Below are positions 7,973-16,085 of a stretch of 64,000 nt of DNA, piece by piece (within the stretch, counting starts at the first letter, position 1; each line of letters starts with the position of its first letter). The stretch covers positions 2,046,001-2,110,000 of the forward strand of contig CP053915.1 in assembly GCA_021496925.1 (NCBI GenBank), read 5' to 3'. The translations under genes were made by a program, and so were the position numbers. The notes under the pieces were generated by a model. It saw nothing but the letters and a program-made list of their open reading frames with translations. It made no database searches and was not told the DNA's origin. This DNA comes from Acidovorax sp. YS12. Its GTDB lineage: Bacteria; Pseudomonadota; Gammaproteobacteria; Burkholderiales; Burkholderiaceae_C.

Positions 7973-9625
7973 ATGAACGGCGCACAAGCCCTGCTCCAGA
8001 CCCTGGCCGACGCGGGCGTGGAGGTCTGCTTCACCAACCCCGGCACGAGCGAGATGCACTTCGTTGCCGCGCTAGACACCGAGCCGCGCATGCGCGCCGT
8101 GCTGGCGCTGTTCGAGGGCGTGGCCACCGGCGCGGCCGACGGCTACGCGCGCATGGCGGGCAAGCCCGCCGCCACGCTCTTGCACCTGGGCTGCGGCCTG
8201 GGCAACGGCCTGGCCAACCTGCACAACGCGCGCAAGGGCAAGGTGCCGGTGGTCAACATCGTGGGCGACCACGCCACCTACCACACGCGCTACGACGCGC
8301 AGCTCCAGTCCGACATCGAGACCGTGGCGCGCAACGTCTCGCCCGGCTTCGTGCGCACCGCGCAAAGCACCGCCGCGCTGGGCCAGGATGCGGCCGACGC
8401 CATCGCCGCCGCGCGCGGCCTGCCGGGGCAGGTGGCCACGCTGATCCTGCCCGCCGACGTGTCCTGGGGCGAGGGTGGCCAGCCCTGCCCGCCGCCGCAG
8501 CAGCCCGCGCCCGCCGCCGCCAGCGACGAAGCCGTGCAGGCCGCCGCCCAGGCCATCCGCTCGGGCGAGAAAACCATCGTGCTGCTCGGCGGCCAGGCGC
8601 TGCGCGAAGGCGCGCTGCGCACGGCCGCCCGCATTGCCGCCAGCACCGGCGTGCAGTTGCTGGCCGAGGTCTTCCCCACCCGCATGGAGCGCGGCGCGGG
8701 CCTGCCCTTCGTCGAGCGCGTGGCCTACCTGGCCGAGCTGGCGGGCGTACAGCTCGCGGGCGCGCGGCACCTGGTGCTGGTGGATGCCAAGCCCCCCGTC
8801 TCGTTCTTCGCCTACCCCGGCAAGGCCAGCGACCTGGTGCCCGAGGGCTGCACGGTGCACACCCTGAGCAGCCCCGCGCAGGACGCGGCGGCCAGCCTGG
8901 AGAAACTCGCCGCCACGCTGGGCGCCGCCACCGAGCCGCCGCTGGCCCCCGCCCGGCGCCCGGAGCGCCCGCGCGGGCCGCTCACCGCGCCCAAGGTCTG
9001 CAAGGCCGTGGGCCACCTGCTGCCCGAGAACGCCATCCTGATCGACGAAGCCATCACCTCCGGCCTGATGCTGGGCACGATGACGGCGGGCTGCCCGCGC
9101 CACGACCTGCTGACGCTCACGGGCGGCGCCATCGGCCAGGGCCTGCCCAACGCCGTGGGCGCGGCCATCGCCTGCCCCAGCCGGCCGGTGATCGCGCTGA
9201 TCGGCGACGGCACGGCCATGTACACCATCCAGGCGCTGTGGAGCATGGCGCGCGAGCACTTGCACGTGGTGTCGGTGATCTTCAACAACGCCAGCTACTC
9301 GGTGCTGAACGTGGAGCTGGAGCGCGTGGGTGCCGAAGAGGCTGGCCCCAAGGCGAAATCGCAGCTCGACCTGAAAGGGCCGGTGCTGAATTTCGCGCAA
9401 CTGGCCCAGGGCATGGGCGTGCACGCGGTGCGCGCCCGCACGGCCGAGGACTTCTGCCAGGCGCTGGAACATGCGCTGGCCCACCCGGGGCCGCACCTGA
9501 TCGAGGCGCTGGTGCCCGAATCGCTCGCGGGCGCCAAGCGCAAGGTGCTGCCGTGGCTGCTCAAGTCGCTGCCCAGCCTGCCTGCGCCGGTGGCGCGCGC
9601 GCTCAAGCGCAAGATCGCGCCATAA
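7973..9625 (+). CDS. Thiamine-diphosphate enzyme, acetolactate-synthase-like
   Basis: 550-residue three-domain ThDP enzyme. The N-terminal PYR domain holds the activating Glu at residue 48 (LFEGVATGAADGYAR). The C-terminal PP domain holds the metal/diphosphate motif GDGTAMYTIQ...NNASYS. This is the unassigned acetolactate-synthase-like group related to benzoylformate decarboxylase and oxalyl-CoA decarboxylase, not housekeeping IlvB. Last gene of the operon: a 2-oxo-acid decarboxylase or ligase acting after the hydroxyacid oxidase is plausible. ATG 7973 has a good AAAGGAG site. The insertion sequence starts about 10 bases after its stop. Confidence 0.85.
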   Translation: MNGAQALLQTLADAGVEVCFTNPGTSEMHFVAALDTEPRMRAVLALFEGVATGAADGYARMAGKPAATLLHLGCGLGNGLANLHNARKGKVPVVNIVGDHATYHTRYDAQLQSDIETVARNVSPGFVRTAQSTAALGQDAADAIAAARGLPGQVATLILPADVSWGEGGQPCPPPQQPAPAAASDEAVQAAAQAIRSGEKTIVLLGGQALREGALRTAARIAASTGVQLLAEVFPTRMERGAGLPFVERVAYLAELAGVQLAGARHLVLVDAKPPVSFFAYPGKASDLVPEGCTVHTLSSPAQDAAASLEKLAATLGAATEPPLAPARRPERPRGPLTAPKVCKAVGHLLPENAILIDEAITSGLMLGTMTAGCPRHDLLTLTGGAIGQGLPNAVGAAIACPSRPVIALIGDGTAMYTIQALWSMAREHLHVVSVIFNNASYSVLNVELERVGAEEAGPKAKSQLDLKGPVLNFAQLAQGMGVHAVRARTAEDFCQALEHALAHPGPHLIEALVPESLAGAKRKVLPWLLKSLPSLPAPVARALKRKIAP

Positions 9626-9642
9626 GATCGTGAACCAATGGG

Positions 9643-9653
9643 ATGGACGCCCC
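9643..9653. repeat. IS left subterminal inverted repeat
   Basis: ATGGACGCCCC, exact inverse complement of 11029-11039. Confidence 0.8.
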
Positions 9654-9727
9654 TACCCTAAACGGCATCAAAGTGCCAAAGTGGAGACGTCAGTTCTCTT
9701 CCACTTCAACGAGCAGGAGCGTCCACC

Positions 9728-10765
9728 ATGAAGGTTACAACCATTGGCATCGATCTGGCCAAGAATGTGTTTCAAGTCCACGGCGTTGATGAACACGGTC
9801 GGGCAGTGTTCAACAAGCCGCTCAAGCGCAACCAGATAGCGGCATTCTTTGCCAACCTACCCGCCTGTCTGATCGGCATGGAAGCTTGCGCCAGCGCCCA
9901 TCACTGGGCACGCAAGCTCCAGGGCATGGGCCACACCGTGCGCCTGATGGCCCCGCAGTTCGTCAAGCCCTACGTCAAGACCAACAAGAGTGATGCCGCC
10001 GATGCTGCTGCCATCTGCGAAGCTGTTACCCGCCCGAGCATGCGTTTCGTGCCCGTCAAGAACATCGAGCAGCAAAGCGTACTGGCCCTGCACCGGGTGC
10101 GACAGGGGTTTGTCCTGGCCCGCACCGCGCAAGCCAATCAAATCCGGGGCCTGCTCGCCGAGTTTGGGCTGGTCATTCCACAGGGCATCGGCCACATCCA
10201 CCAGCGGGTGCCAGAGCTCATCGAGGATGCTTCCAATGAACTGCTCGGCATGTTCCGCCAGCTCATGAACAAGCTGCTGGAGCACCTCAAGGAGCTTGAC
10301 CGCCAGGTTCAGGAACTGGAAGCGCAAATCGTCGCCTGGCACCGCCAAAGCGATTTGAGCCGCAGGCTCGAACAGATACCCGGCATTGGCCCCGTGACGG
10401 CTTGCGCATTGGTCGCTTCGTTGGGCGATGCCAGGCACTTCAAGGATGGTCGACAAGTGGCTGCCTGGCTGGGCCTTGTGCCACGCCAGCACTCCAGCGG
10501 GGGCAAGCAAAACTTGCTGGGCATCAGCAAGCGGGGCGACACCTATTTGCGAACCTTGCTGATTCACGGTGCACGCTCGGTGATCTACCACACGCAGAAC
10601 AAAGCATCCGACAGTGCGCAATGCCGCTGGGTCAATGGCGTGCTACAGCGGCGCAACAAGAACGTGGCAGCGGTGGCGCTGGCCAACAAGAATGCACGCA
10701 TCGTGTGGGCCTTGCTCGCGCATGACAGAAGTTACGAGTCAGGCTACACACGGCAAGCAGCCTGA
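9728..10765 (+). CDS. IS110-family transposase (DEDD recombinase)
   Basis: 345-residue transposase of normal length. The RuvC-like DEDD catalytic residues are visible as D9 (GIDLAKN), E52 (GMEACAS), D89 and D92 (KSDAADA). The C-terminal Tnp_20 domain contains IPGIGPVTACAL and the SSGGK segment (S256/S257), which supplies the serine nucleophile in this family. No internal stop or frameshift. Ribosome site GAGCAGGAGCG precedes ATG 9728. Family members are guided by a structured bridge RNA encoded beside the gene. Confidence 0.97.
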   Translation: MKVTTIGIDLAKNVFQVHGVDEHGRAVFNKPLKRNQIAAFFANLPACLIGMEACASAHHWARKLQGMGHTVRLMAPQFVKPYVKTNKSDAADAAAICEAVTRPSMRFVPVKNIEQQSVLALHRVRQGFVLARTAQANQIRGLLAEFGLVIPQGIGHIHQRVPELIEDASNELLGMFRQLMNKLLEHLKELDRQVQELEAQIVAWHRQSDLSRRLEQIPGIGPVTACALVASLGDARHFKDGRQVAAWLGLVPRQHSSGGKQNLLGISKRGDTYLRTLLIHGARSVIYHTQNKASDSAQCRWVNGVLQRRNKNVAAVALANKNARIVWALLAHDRSYESGYTRQAA

Positions 10766-11028
10766 GCAGCCACAGCGCCGCTACGGCAGGAACAACGACG
10801 ACAGGGAGCAAAACCACCGATTGCTCAAGCAATCATGAAGTGATGGCAAGACAGGTCAGACCGTGGTGGATGCAATCCGATGAGAACGTAGCACTTCGAG
10901 TGCGCTGAACCGATAGGAAATCCGCCAGCGAATCCCATCAGGGACCGTGGCTCATGCCACATCAAGTCCGGATATACGGGTGCAATCTTTACCTACTTGA
11001 CAGCACTGCATGAGGGCTTGGCTTATTC
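10766..11028 (+). ncRNA. Candidate bridge (seeker) RNA region of the IS
   Basis: The 263 bases between the transposase stop and the right subterminal repeat hold no convincing gene but several clean stem-loops: GATTGCT/AGCAATC at 10819-10834, GCACT/AGTGC at 10891-10903 and GTGGC/GCCAC at 10947-10960. In IS1111-type elements the target- and donor-specifying RNA is encoded downstream of the transposase, exactly here. The role is inferred from family knowledge; RNA boundaries are unknown. Confidence 0.55.
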
Positions 11029-11039
11029 GGGGCGTCCAT
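11029..11039. repeat. IS right subterminal inverted repeat
   Basis: GGGGCGTCCAT, exact inverse complement of 9643-9653. A second dyad (ACGTTC-TCA-GAACGT, 11043-11057) follows and abuts the flanking direct repeat. Confidence 0.8.
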
Positions 11040-11064
11040 ATACGTTCTCAGAACGTGAACAGGG

Positions 11065-11565
11065 TCACGCGCCGTCGGGCATCTTCTCCACGCTGCCCGA
11101 ACGCAGCACGCGCCCGTCGGCGCCGAAGGTCACGGTGAAGACCATTTCGCGGCTCGGCGGGTCGATCCAGTTCCAGTCCCAGTCGGTTTCCTGCTTGAGC
11201 GCGAAGGCCATCTGCTTGGCGGGCTTGCCCAGCAGGCGGCGCACGGCCTCCTTGTCCATGCCCGGCTGCACCTTGGCGAACTGGTGCGGCGCCAGCACCT
11301 GGCGCAGCGCCGTCATCTTGCCGCCGGGGCCGATGGTGATCATGTAGTTCTGGTGGCCCATGGGCTGGCGGTTGTACTCCAGCGTGCGGCCGCCATCGCT
11401 CTCCTGCCAGATGCCATCGGGCTCGCCGAAGCGCTCGCGCACGTCGGCCTCGGTGGAGACGTCTTCCTCCAGTTCGCGGATGCGCTGGGCGTCGCAGCCC
11501 GCCAGCGCGAGCAGGGCCAGCGCGCCAGCGCCCAGCAGGCGGGTGATACGGTTCAAGGGCTTCAT
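11065..11565 (-). CDS. BamE/SmpA-OmlA-like lipoprotein
   Basis: 166-residue predicted outer-membrane lipoprotein. The start is taken at the ATG at 11563-11565 (MKPLNRITRLL), not the longer frame, because it opens a lipoprotein signal peptide ending LALAGC with lipidated Cys about 24. The body has the two-helix/three-strand SmpA_OmlA pattern (VRERFGEPDGIW and KVQPGMDKEAVRRLLGKPAK, a duplicated half). The family stabilises outer-membrane assembly, but this protein is longer than BamE itself, so it may be a paralogue. Divergent from the DUF3460 gene. The insertion sequence ends just beyond its stop codon. Confidence 0.8.
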   Translation of the reverse strand: MKPLNRITRLLGAGALALLALAGCDAQRIRELEEDVSTEADVRERFGEPDGIWQESDGGRTLEYNRQPMGHQNYMITIGPGGKMTALRQVLAPHQFAKVQPGMDKEAVRRLLGKPAKQMAFALKQETDWDWNWIDPPSREMVFTVTFGADGRVLRSGSVEKMPDGA

Positions 11566-11608
11566 GGGTGTGTCGCTAAAATCGAGGGTTCTGAGAGGTT
11601 CACCGTCC

Positions 11609-11827
11609 ATGTCTATTTTCCGCCGTCCCGACTACCAATCCGAAACCACCCAGTTCATCAACCAGATGAAGACGCAGAAGCCCGAGCTGGATGCCCAGCA
11701 GCAGGCCGGCCGCGCGCTGCTGTGGGACAAGAACGTGGACCGCACGCTGTGGGACGACTACCGCGCCGGCCGCGTGGCGCAGAAGTCCTACGTGTACTAC
11801 GCCTACAGCCAGACCGATCAGCAGTAA
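11609..11827 (+). CDS. DUF3460 family small protein
   Basis: 72-residue protein starting MSIFRRPDYQSETTQFINQMK. The conserved DUF3460 pattern includes the QQQAGRALLWDK and DDYRAGRVAQKSYVYY segments. Function unknown; the family is largely betaproteobacterial and commonly sits beside scpA. ATG 11609 is preferred to the longer upstream frame because the conserved N-terminus starts there. The next gene, scpA, begins 39 bases later, after a dispersed repeat. Confidence 0.9.
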   Translation: MSIFRRPDYQSETTQFINQMKTQKPELDAQQQAGRALLWDKNVDRTLWDDYRAGRVAQKSYVYYAYSQTDQQ

Positions 11828-11872
11828 AAACAGCCTCCAGGCCAATACTGGCAAGCGCTGGCAGCTATGCAA
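11826..11872 (+). repeat. Dispersed hairpin repeat overlapping the scpA start
   Basis: Variant copy with GCCAATACTGGCAAGCGC and GCAGCTATG. Where most copies read AGCTATCAAAA, this copy reads AGCTATGCAA, and that ATG at 11867 is the first possible start of scpA. Confidence 0.7.
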
Positions 11873-12727
11873 GCAGTAGCAGGCAGGGGCCCCGGGAGCG
11901 ACGCCGATGCGCCCCCGCCACCGGCCGCCATGCCCGAGGTGGTCGACCAGGTGGCGCTGGCGCGCCTGTATGGCGAGCCGCTGTTCGCGCTGCCGCAGGA
12001 CCTGTACATCCCGCCCGATGCGCTGGAGGTGTTCCTCGAAGCCTTCGAGGGCCCGCTGGACCTGCTGCTGTACCTGATCCGCAAGCAGAACTTCAACATC
12101 CTCGACATCCCGATGGTCGGCGTCACGCGCCAGTACCTGGCCTACGTCGATGAGATCCGCAGCCGCAACCTGGAGCTGGCGGCCGAGTACCTGCTGATGG
12201 CAGCCATGCTCATCGAGATCAAGTCGCGCATGCTGCTGCCGCCGAAGAAGCAGGAAGGCGCCGAGGAAGCCGAGGACCCGCGCGCCGAGCTGGTGCGCCG
12301 CCTGCTCGAATACGAGCAGATGAAGCTCGCCGCCCGGCAGCTGGGCAACCTGCCGCAATACGGGCGCGACTTCCTGAAGGCGCAGGTGACCATCGAGCAG
12401 AGCCTGGCGCCGCGCTTTCCCGAGGTGCAGCTGAGCGACCTGCAGGACGCCTGGCGCGACATCCTGAAACGCGCCAAGCTGGTGCAGCACCACCGCATCA
12501 CGCGCGAGGAGCTCTCGGTGCGCGAGTACATGGGCATGGTGCTGCGTGCGCTGCAGGGGCGGCGCTTCGTCGAGTTCGAGGACCTGTTCCAGCCCGAGAA
12601 AGGCAGCACCGTGATGGTGGTGACCTTCATCGCGCTGCTGGAGCTGGCCAAGGAAACGCTGATCGAAATCACCCAGGCCGAAGCCTTCGCGCCCATCTAC
12701 GTGCGTCTGGCCTATACCCCGGCCTGA
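11867..12727 (+). CDS. scpA: Segregation and condensation protein A
   Basis: 286-residue kleisin subunit of the bacterial SMC-ScpAB condensin. The N-terminal SMC-binding region is typical (DALEVFLEAFEGPLDLLLYLIRKQNFNILDIP), followed by LAAEYLLMAAMLIEIKSRMLLP and a C-terminal winged helix (VMVVTFIALLELAKETLIEITQ). Two starts are possible: ATG 11867, lying inside the dispersed repeat, or ATG 11930 (MPEVVDQ) near the conserved part; residues 1-21 are low-complexity. scpB is not adjacent; nadB follows instead. Confidence 0.95.
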   Translation: MQAVAGRGPGSDADAPPPPAAMPEVVDQVALARLYGEPLFALPQDLYIPPDALEVFLEAFEGPLDLLLYLIRKQNFNILDIPMVGVTRQYLAYVDEIRSRNLELAAEYLLMAAMLIEIKSRMLLPPKKQEGAEEAEDPRAELVRRLLEYEQMKLAARQLGNLPQYGRDFLKAQVTIEQSLAPRFPEVQLSDLQDAWRDILKRAKLVQHHRITREELSVREYMGMVLRALQGRRFVEFEDLFQPEKGSTVMVVTFIALLELAKETLIEITQAEAFAPIYVRLAYTPA

Positions 12728-12753
12728 GAACACTCCTTTTTCGCCTCTCCGCC

Positions 12754-14346
12754 ATGACAACCCAAGACTTTGACGTGCTCATCGTGGGCAGCGGCCTCGC
12801 CGGGCTCACCGCCGCGCTGCGGCTCGCTCCCACCCACCGCGTGGCCGTGCTGACCAAGCGCCAGCTGCACGACGGCGCCAGCGGCTGGGCCCAGGGCGGC
12901 ATCGCCGCCGTGCTGGCCGAGGGCGACAGCTTCGACGCGCACGTGCAGGACACGCTGGTGGCCGGCGCCGGCCTGTGCGACCTGGCGGCCACGCGCTTCG
13001 TGGTGGAGAACGCGCCCGACGCCATCCGCTGGCTGCAGGGCCTGGGCGTGCCGTTCTCGCAGGAGGACGGGACGCTGCACCTCACGCGCGAGGGCGGCCA
13101 CAGCGCGCGGCGCATCGTGCACGCCACCGACGCCACCGGCGCCGCCGTGCAGCGCACGCTGATCGACGTGGTGCGCGAAACGCCCGGCATCACGCTGTTC
13201 GAGCACCACACGCTGGTCGACCTGATCACCTCGCGCAAGCTCGGGCTGCCGGGCGCGCCGCGCTGCCTGGGGCTGTACGCACTCGACGAAGCCGCCGACG
13301 CGGTCGTCACCTTCCGCGCGCCGCAGACCATCCTGGCCACGGGCGGCGCGGGCAAGGTCTACCTCTACACCACCAACCCCGACACGGCCACGGGCGACGG
13401 CATCGCCGCCGCGTGGCGCGCGGGCTGCCGCGTGGCGAACCTGGAGTTCATCCAGTTCCACCCGACCTGCCTGTACCACCCGCACGTCAAGAGCTTCCTC
13501 ATCACCGAGGCCGTGCGCGGCGAGGGCGGGCTGCTCAAGCTGCCCGCCAGCAAGGGCGGCACGCGCTTCATGCCGCAGCACGACGCGCGCGCCGAGCTGG
13601 CGCCGCGCGACGTGGTGGCGCGCGCCATCGACTTCGAGATGAAGAAGCACGGCCTGGACTGCGTGCACCTGGACATCTCGCACCAGAGCCCGCGCTTCCT
13701 GCAACTGCACTTCCCCAACATCCTGGCGCGCTGCGCCGAGCTGGGGCTGGACATCACGCGCGAGCCCATCCCCGTGGTGCCGGCGGCCCACTACACCTGC
13801 GGCGGCGTGCTCACCGACCTGGCCGGGCGCACCGACCTGCAGGGCCTGTTCGCCATCGGCGAGACCGCCTGCACCGGCCTGCACGGCGCCAACCGCCTGG
13901 CCAGCAACTCGCTGGTGGAATGCATGGTGTACGCGCGCGCGGCGGCCCAGGCCATTGCCGAGGTGCCGCGCGCCGCCTTGCCCGCCGTGCCGCCCTGGGA
14001 CGACAGCCGCGTGACCGACGCCGACGAGTGCGTGGTCATCTCGCACAACTGGGACGAGCTGCGCCGCTTCATGTGGGACTACGTGGGCATCGTGCGCACC
14101 GACAAGCGGCTGGAGCGCGCGGCGCACCGCATCGCGCTGCTCACGGGCGAGATCCACGAGTTCTACTCGAACTTCCACGTCAGCCGCGACCTGCTGGAGC
14201 TGCGCAACCTGGTGCAGGTGGCCGACCTGATCGTGCGCAGCGCCCAGATGCGCCACGAGAGCCGCGGCCTGCACTACAGCCGCGACTGGCCGGCGCTGGC
14301 CGCGCCGGCGGCGCCCACCATCCTCGTGCCCGCGCTGCAGCGCTGA
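12754..14346 (+). CDS. nadB: L-aspartate oxidase
   Basis: 530-residue cytoplasmic flavoenzyme oxidising L-aspartate to iminoaspartate, the first step of de novo NAD synthesis. The FAD dinucleotide motif is VGSGLAGLTAAL (residues 11-22), followed by GASGWAQGGIAAV. The substrate-domain His/Arg segments and the C-terminal ETACTGLHGANRLASNSLVE loop are typical of NadB. Its partner NadA, which condenses iminoaspartate with DHAP, and NadC lie about 20 kb away at 32.9-34.9 kb on the other strand. ATG 12754 is 26 bases after scpA, so co-transcription is likely. Confidence 0.96.
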   Translation: MTTQDFDVLIVGSGLAGLTAALRLAPTHRVAVLTKRQLHDGASGWAQGGIAAVLAEGDSFDAHVQDTLVAGAGLCDLAATRFVVENAPDAIRWLQGLGVPFSQEDGTLHLTREGGHSARRIVHATDATGAAVQRTLIDVVRETPGITLFEHHTLVDLITSRKLGLPGAPRCLGLYALDEAADAVVTFRAPQTILATGGAGKVYLYTTNPDTATGDGIAAAWRAGCRVANLEFIQFHPTCLYHPHVKSFLITEAVRGEGGLLKLPASKGGTRFMPQHDARAELAPRDVVARAIDFEMKKHGLDCVHLDISHQSPRFLQLHFPNILARCAELGLDITREPIPVVPAAHYTCGGVLTDLAGRTDLQGLFAIGETACTGLHGANRLASNSLVECMVYARAAAQAIAEVPRAALPAVPPWDDSRVTDADECVVISHNWDELRRFMWDYVGIVRTDKRLERAAHRIALLTGEIHEFYSNFHVSRDLLELRNLVQVADLIVRSAQMRHESRGLHYSRDWPALAAPAAPTILVPALQR

Positions 14347-14365
14347 GCACCGCCCACCCACACGC

Positions 14366-14397
14366 GAAAAAGCCCCGCAAGCATGGCTTGCGGGGCT
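14366..14397 (-). terminator. Rho-independent terminator for the porin gene
   Basis: Twelve-base perfect stem AGCCCCGCAAGC/GCTTGCGGGGCT with a 3-base loop. The A-tract at 14366-14370 is a T-tract on the minus strand, so it terminates leftward transcription from the porin, 75 bases past its stop. It lacks a T-tract for nadB. Confidence 0.85.
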
Positions 14398-14471
14398 GAC
14401 TGAGGCTGGATGCACGCCCGGGCTGCTGGCTTCCCCATCCGAAGGCTGAAACCCGGCGGCGCCGGCTGGCC

Positions 14472-15500
14472 TCAGAAGTTGTGGCGCAGGCCGATTTCGT
14501 AGCCGGTGAGGCTGTTGCCCACGCCAGGCGTCGGGCTCAGCGACGAGCCCAGCTTGCGCGCGGCCTTGTCGTCGTTGCTCAGGCGCGCCACGGCCGCATA
14601 CAGCTCCGTGCGCTTGGACATCTGGTAGCCATAGCCGATGGCGAAACGCTTGGAATCGTTGTTGTCCACCTTCTTGTCCTTGTACAGGGAGAAGGCGGCA
14701 CGCAGCTCGCCAGGGCCCACGGGGGCCTTCACGCCGAAGCTGTACAGATCGACGCGCTTGTCGTTGCCGCGCTCGGAGGCGATCAGCACCATGGGGGTGA
14801 CCACGCCGAAGTTGTACGAAGCGCCCAGGTTGAAGTTCTTGTAGTCCACGGTGTCGGCGGTCGTGCCGCCCTTGACGACGCCGTAGGCCGCGGCCACGTT
14901 CAGCGGGCCGTTGGCATAGCCCACGCGCAGGCCGATCGTGCTGGAGAGGCTGGTGCTGCCGGCCTGCTCGCCGAAGCCGTAGGTCACCTGGCCATACACG
15001 CCGCCGAGCTTGGGCAGCAGGTAGCTCACGCCGTTGGAGACGCGCTTGGGATTCGAGCCCTCGGGCGTGCCGGTGGCCGAGCCGCTGATCAGGTTGTGGC
15101 CGTTGATGGCGCCCATGCCGGTGTCGCCGAAGGCATGGAAGGTTTCCAGGTTCTGGTACGACGGGGTCTTGTCGCGGCCCAGGCGCACTTCGCCAAAGCC
15201 ACCCATCACGCTGACGGTGGAGCGGCGGTCGAACTTGAAGCCGGAGCCGCCGTCATCGACGTTCAGGCCGCCTTCGAGCCAGAAACCGGCCTTCAGGCCG
15301 CCACCCAGGTCTTCCACGCCGCGAAAGCCCAAGCGGCTGCTGGAGTTGCCGCCGTTGGCCAGGCCGGACACGCTCTTGCCGGTGGTGGAGATGCGCGCTA
15401 CGGAAACGTCGGCCACGCCGAAAAGGGTCACGCTGGAGCTTTGGGCCGAAGCGCCTGCGGCGGTGGCCAGTGCGGCCAGGGCAAGGAGGGTTCGTTTCAT
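14472..15500 (-). CDS. Outer-membrane general porin (Gram-negative porin, Burkholderiales type)
   Basis: 342-residue trimeric beta-barrel porin. The Sec signal peptide MKRTLLALAALATAAGASA is followed by QSSSVTLFGVADVSVAR, the usual mature start. SSSRLGFRGVEDLGGGLKAGFWLEGG matches the classic Comamonadaceae/Burkholderia porin, and the C-terminus GYEIGLRHNF ends in the Phe recognised by the Bam machinery. The longer frame starts with TTG at 15509; ATG 15500 is used. Monocistronic, with its own terminator and a ~200-base upstream spacer shared with panD. Confidence 0.95.
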   Translation of the reverse strand: MKRTLLALAALATAAGASAQSSSVTLFGVADVSVARISTTGKSVSGLANGGNSSSRLGFRGVEDLGGGLKAGFWLEGGLNVDDGGSGFKFDRRSTVSVMGGFGEVRLGRDKTPSYQNLETFHAFGDTGMGAINGHNLISGSATGTPEGSNPKRVSNGVSYLLPKLGGVYGQVTYGFGEQAGSTSLSSTIGLRVGYANGPLNVAAAYGVVKGGTTADTVDYKNFNLGASYNFGVVTPMVLIASERGNDKRVDLYSFGVKAPVGPGELRAAFSLYKDKKVDNNDSKRFAIGYGYQMSKRTELYAAVARLSNDDKAARKLGSSLSPTPGVGNSLTGYEIGLRHNF

Positions 15501-15704
15501 GGTATTCAACTGTGGTTATGTGAATGGGAAAAGCCCGAGGGCTGCGTGCATTACACGAACCACCCATGAAACCTTCGTGAAAACCCGTAGCACAGCACCG
15601 CATTGGCAAAAAAACCACAATCGTGCCCGCGGCGCTGCCCACCGCGCAGCCCGGGGGGTTGTATAGACTCACAGGTTTTTCACCCGCATCGCCCCCTACG
15701 CCCC

Positions 15705-16085
15705 ATGTTCCGCACCCTGCTCAAATCCAAGATCCACCGCGTCAAGACCACGCACTGCGAGCTGCACTACGAGGGCTCGTGCGCCATCGACGAGGACCTG
15801 CTCGACGCCGCCAACATCTGCGAGAACGAGCAGGTGCACATCTGGAACGTGGACAACGGCGAGCGCTTCGTCACCTACGCCATCAAGGGCCAGCGCGGCA
15901 GCGGCATGATCTCCGTGAACGGCTCGGCCGCGCGCCGCGCCGCCGTGGGCGACCTGCTCATCATCGCGGCCTTCGCCCAGGTGCACGAGGACCAGGTGGC
16001 GGCCCACCAGCCGCAGCTCGTGTTCGTGGACGAGCACAACCGCCAGACCGCGCTGCGCCACCACGTGCCCACGCAGCCCTTGTGA
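15705..16085 (+). CDS. panD: Aspartate 1-decarboxylase precursor
   Basis: 126-residue pyruvoyl enzyme making beta-alanine for pantothenate. The self-cleavage site Gly24-Ser25 is visible (HYEGSCAID), as are VHIWNVDNGERF and the RGSGMISVNGSAARRA active-site segment. ATG 15705 gives the exact family length. Head of a tightly packed operon: its stop overlaps the GTG start of bioA by 4 bases. panB and panC, the other pantothenate genes, are at 38.2-39.9 kb. Confidence 0.97.
   Translation: MFRTLLKSKIHRVKTTHCELHYEGSCAIDEDLLDAANICENEQVHIWNVDNGERFVTYAIKGQRGSGMISVNGSAARRAAVGDLLIIAAFAQVHEDQVAAHQPQLVFVDEHNRQTALRHHVPTQPL

Larger units (their letters stand above)
9636..11060 (+). mobile_element. IS110-family insertion sequence, IS1111-like
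   Basis: About 1.4-kb element with one transposase gene and a ~260-base non-coding 3' part. Subterminal inverted repeats of 11 bases are visible: ATGGACGCCCC at 9643-9653 and its complement at 11029-11039, the hallmark of the IS1111 subgroup. CGTGAAC occurs as a direct repeat at 9629-9635 and 11054-11060 and may be the shared recombination core, so the exact ends are provisional. The element separates the ThDP-enzyme gene from the lipoprotein gene without breaking either. Transposase and flanking repeats look intact, so it may be active. Confidence 0.85.

Noticed and set aside
9728..10765. Possible damaged transposase
   Set aside because: The frame is full length with all DEDD residues and the C-terminal serine segment, so it is treated as intact.
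14371..14397. Hairpin as terminator of nadB
   Set aside because: The T-tract lies on the minus-strand side only, so it fits the porin transcript; nadB has no clear intrinsic terminator.
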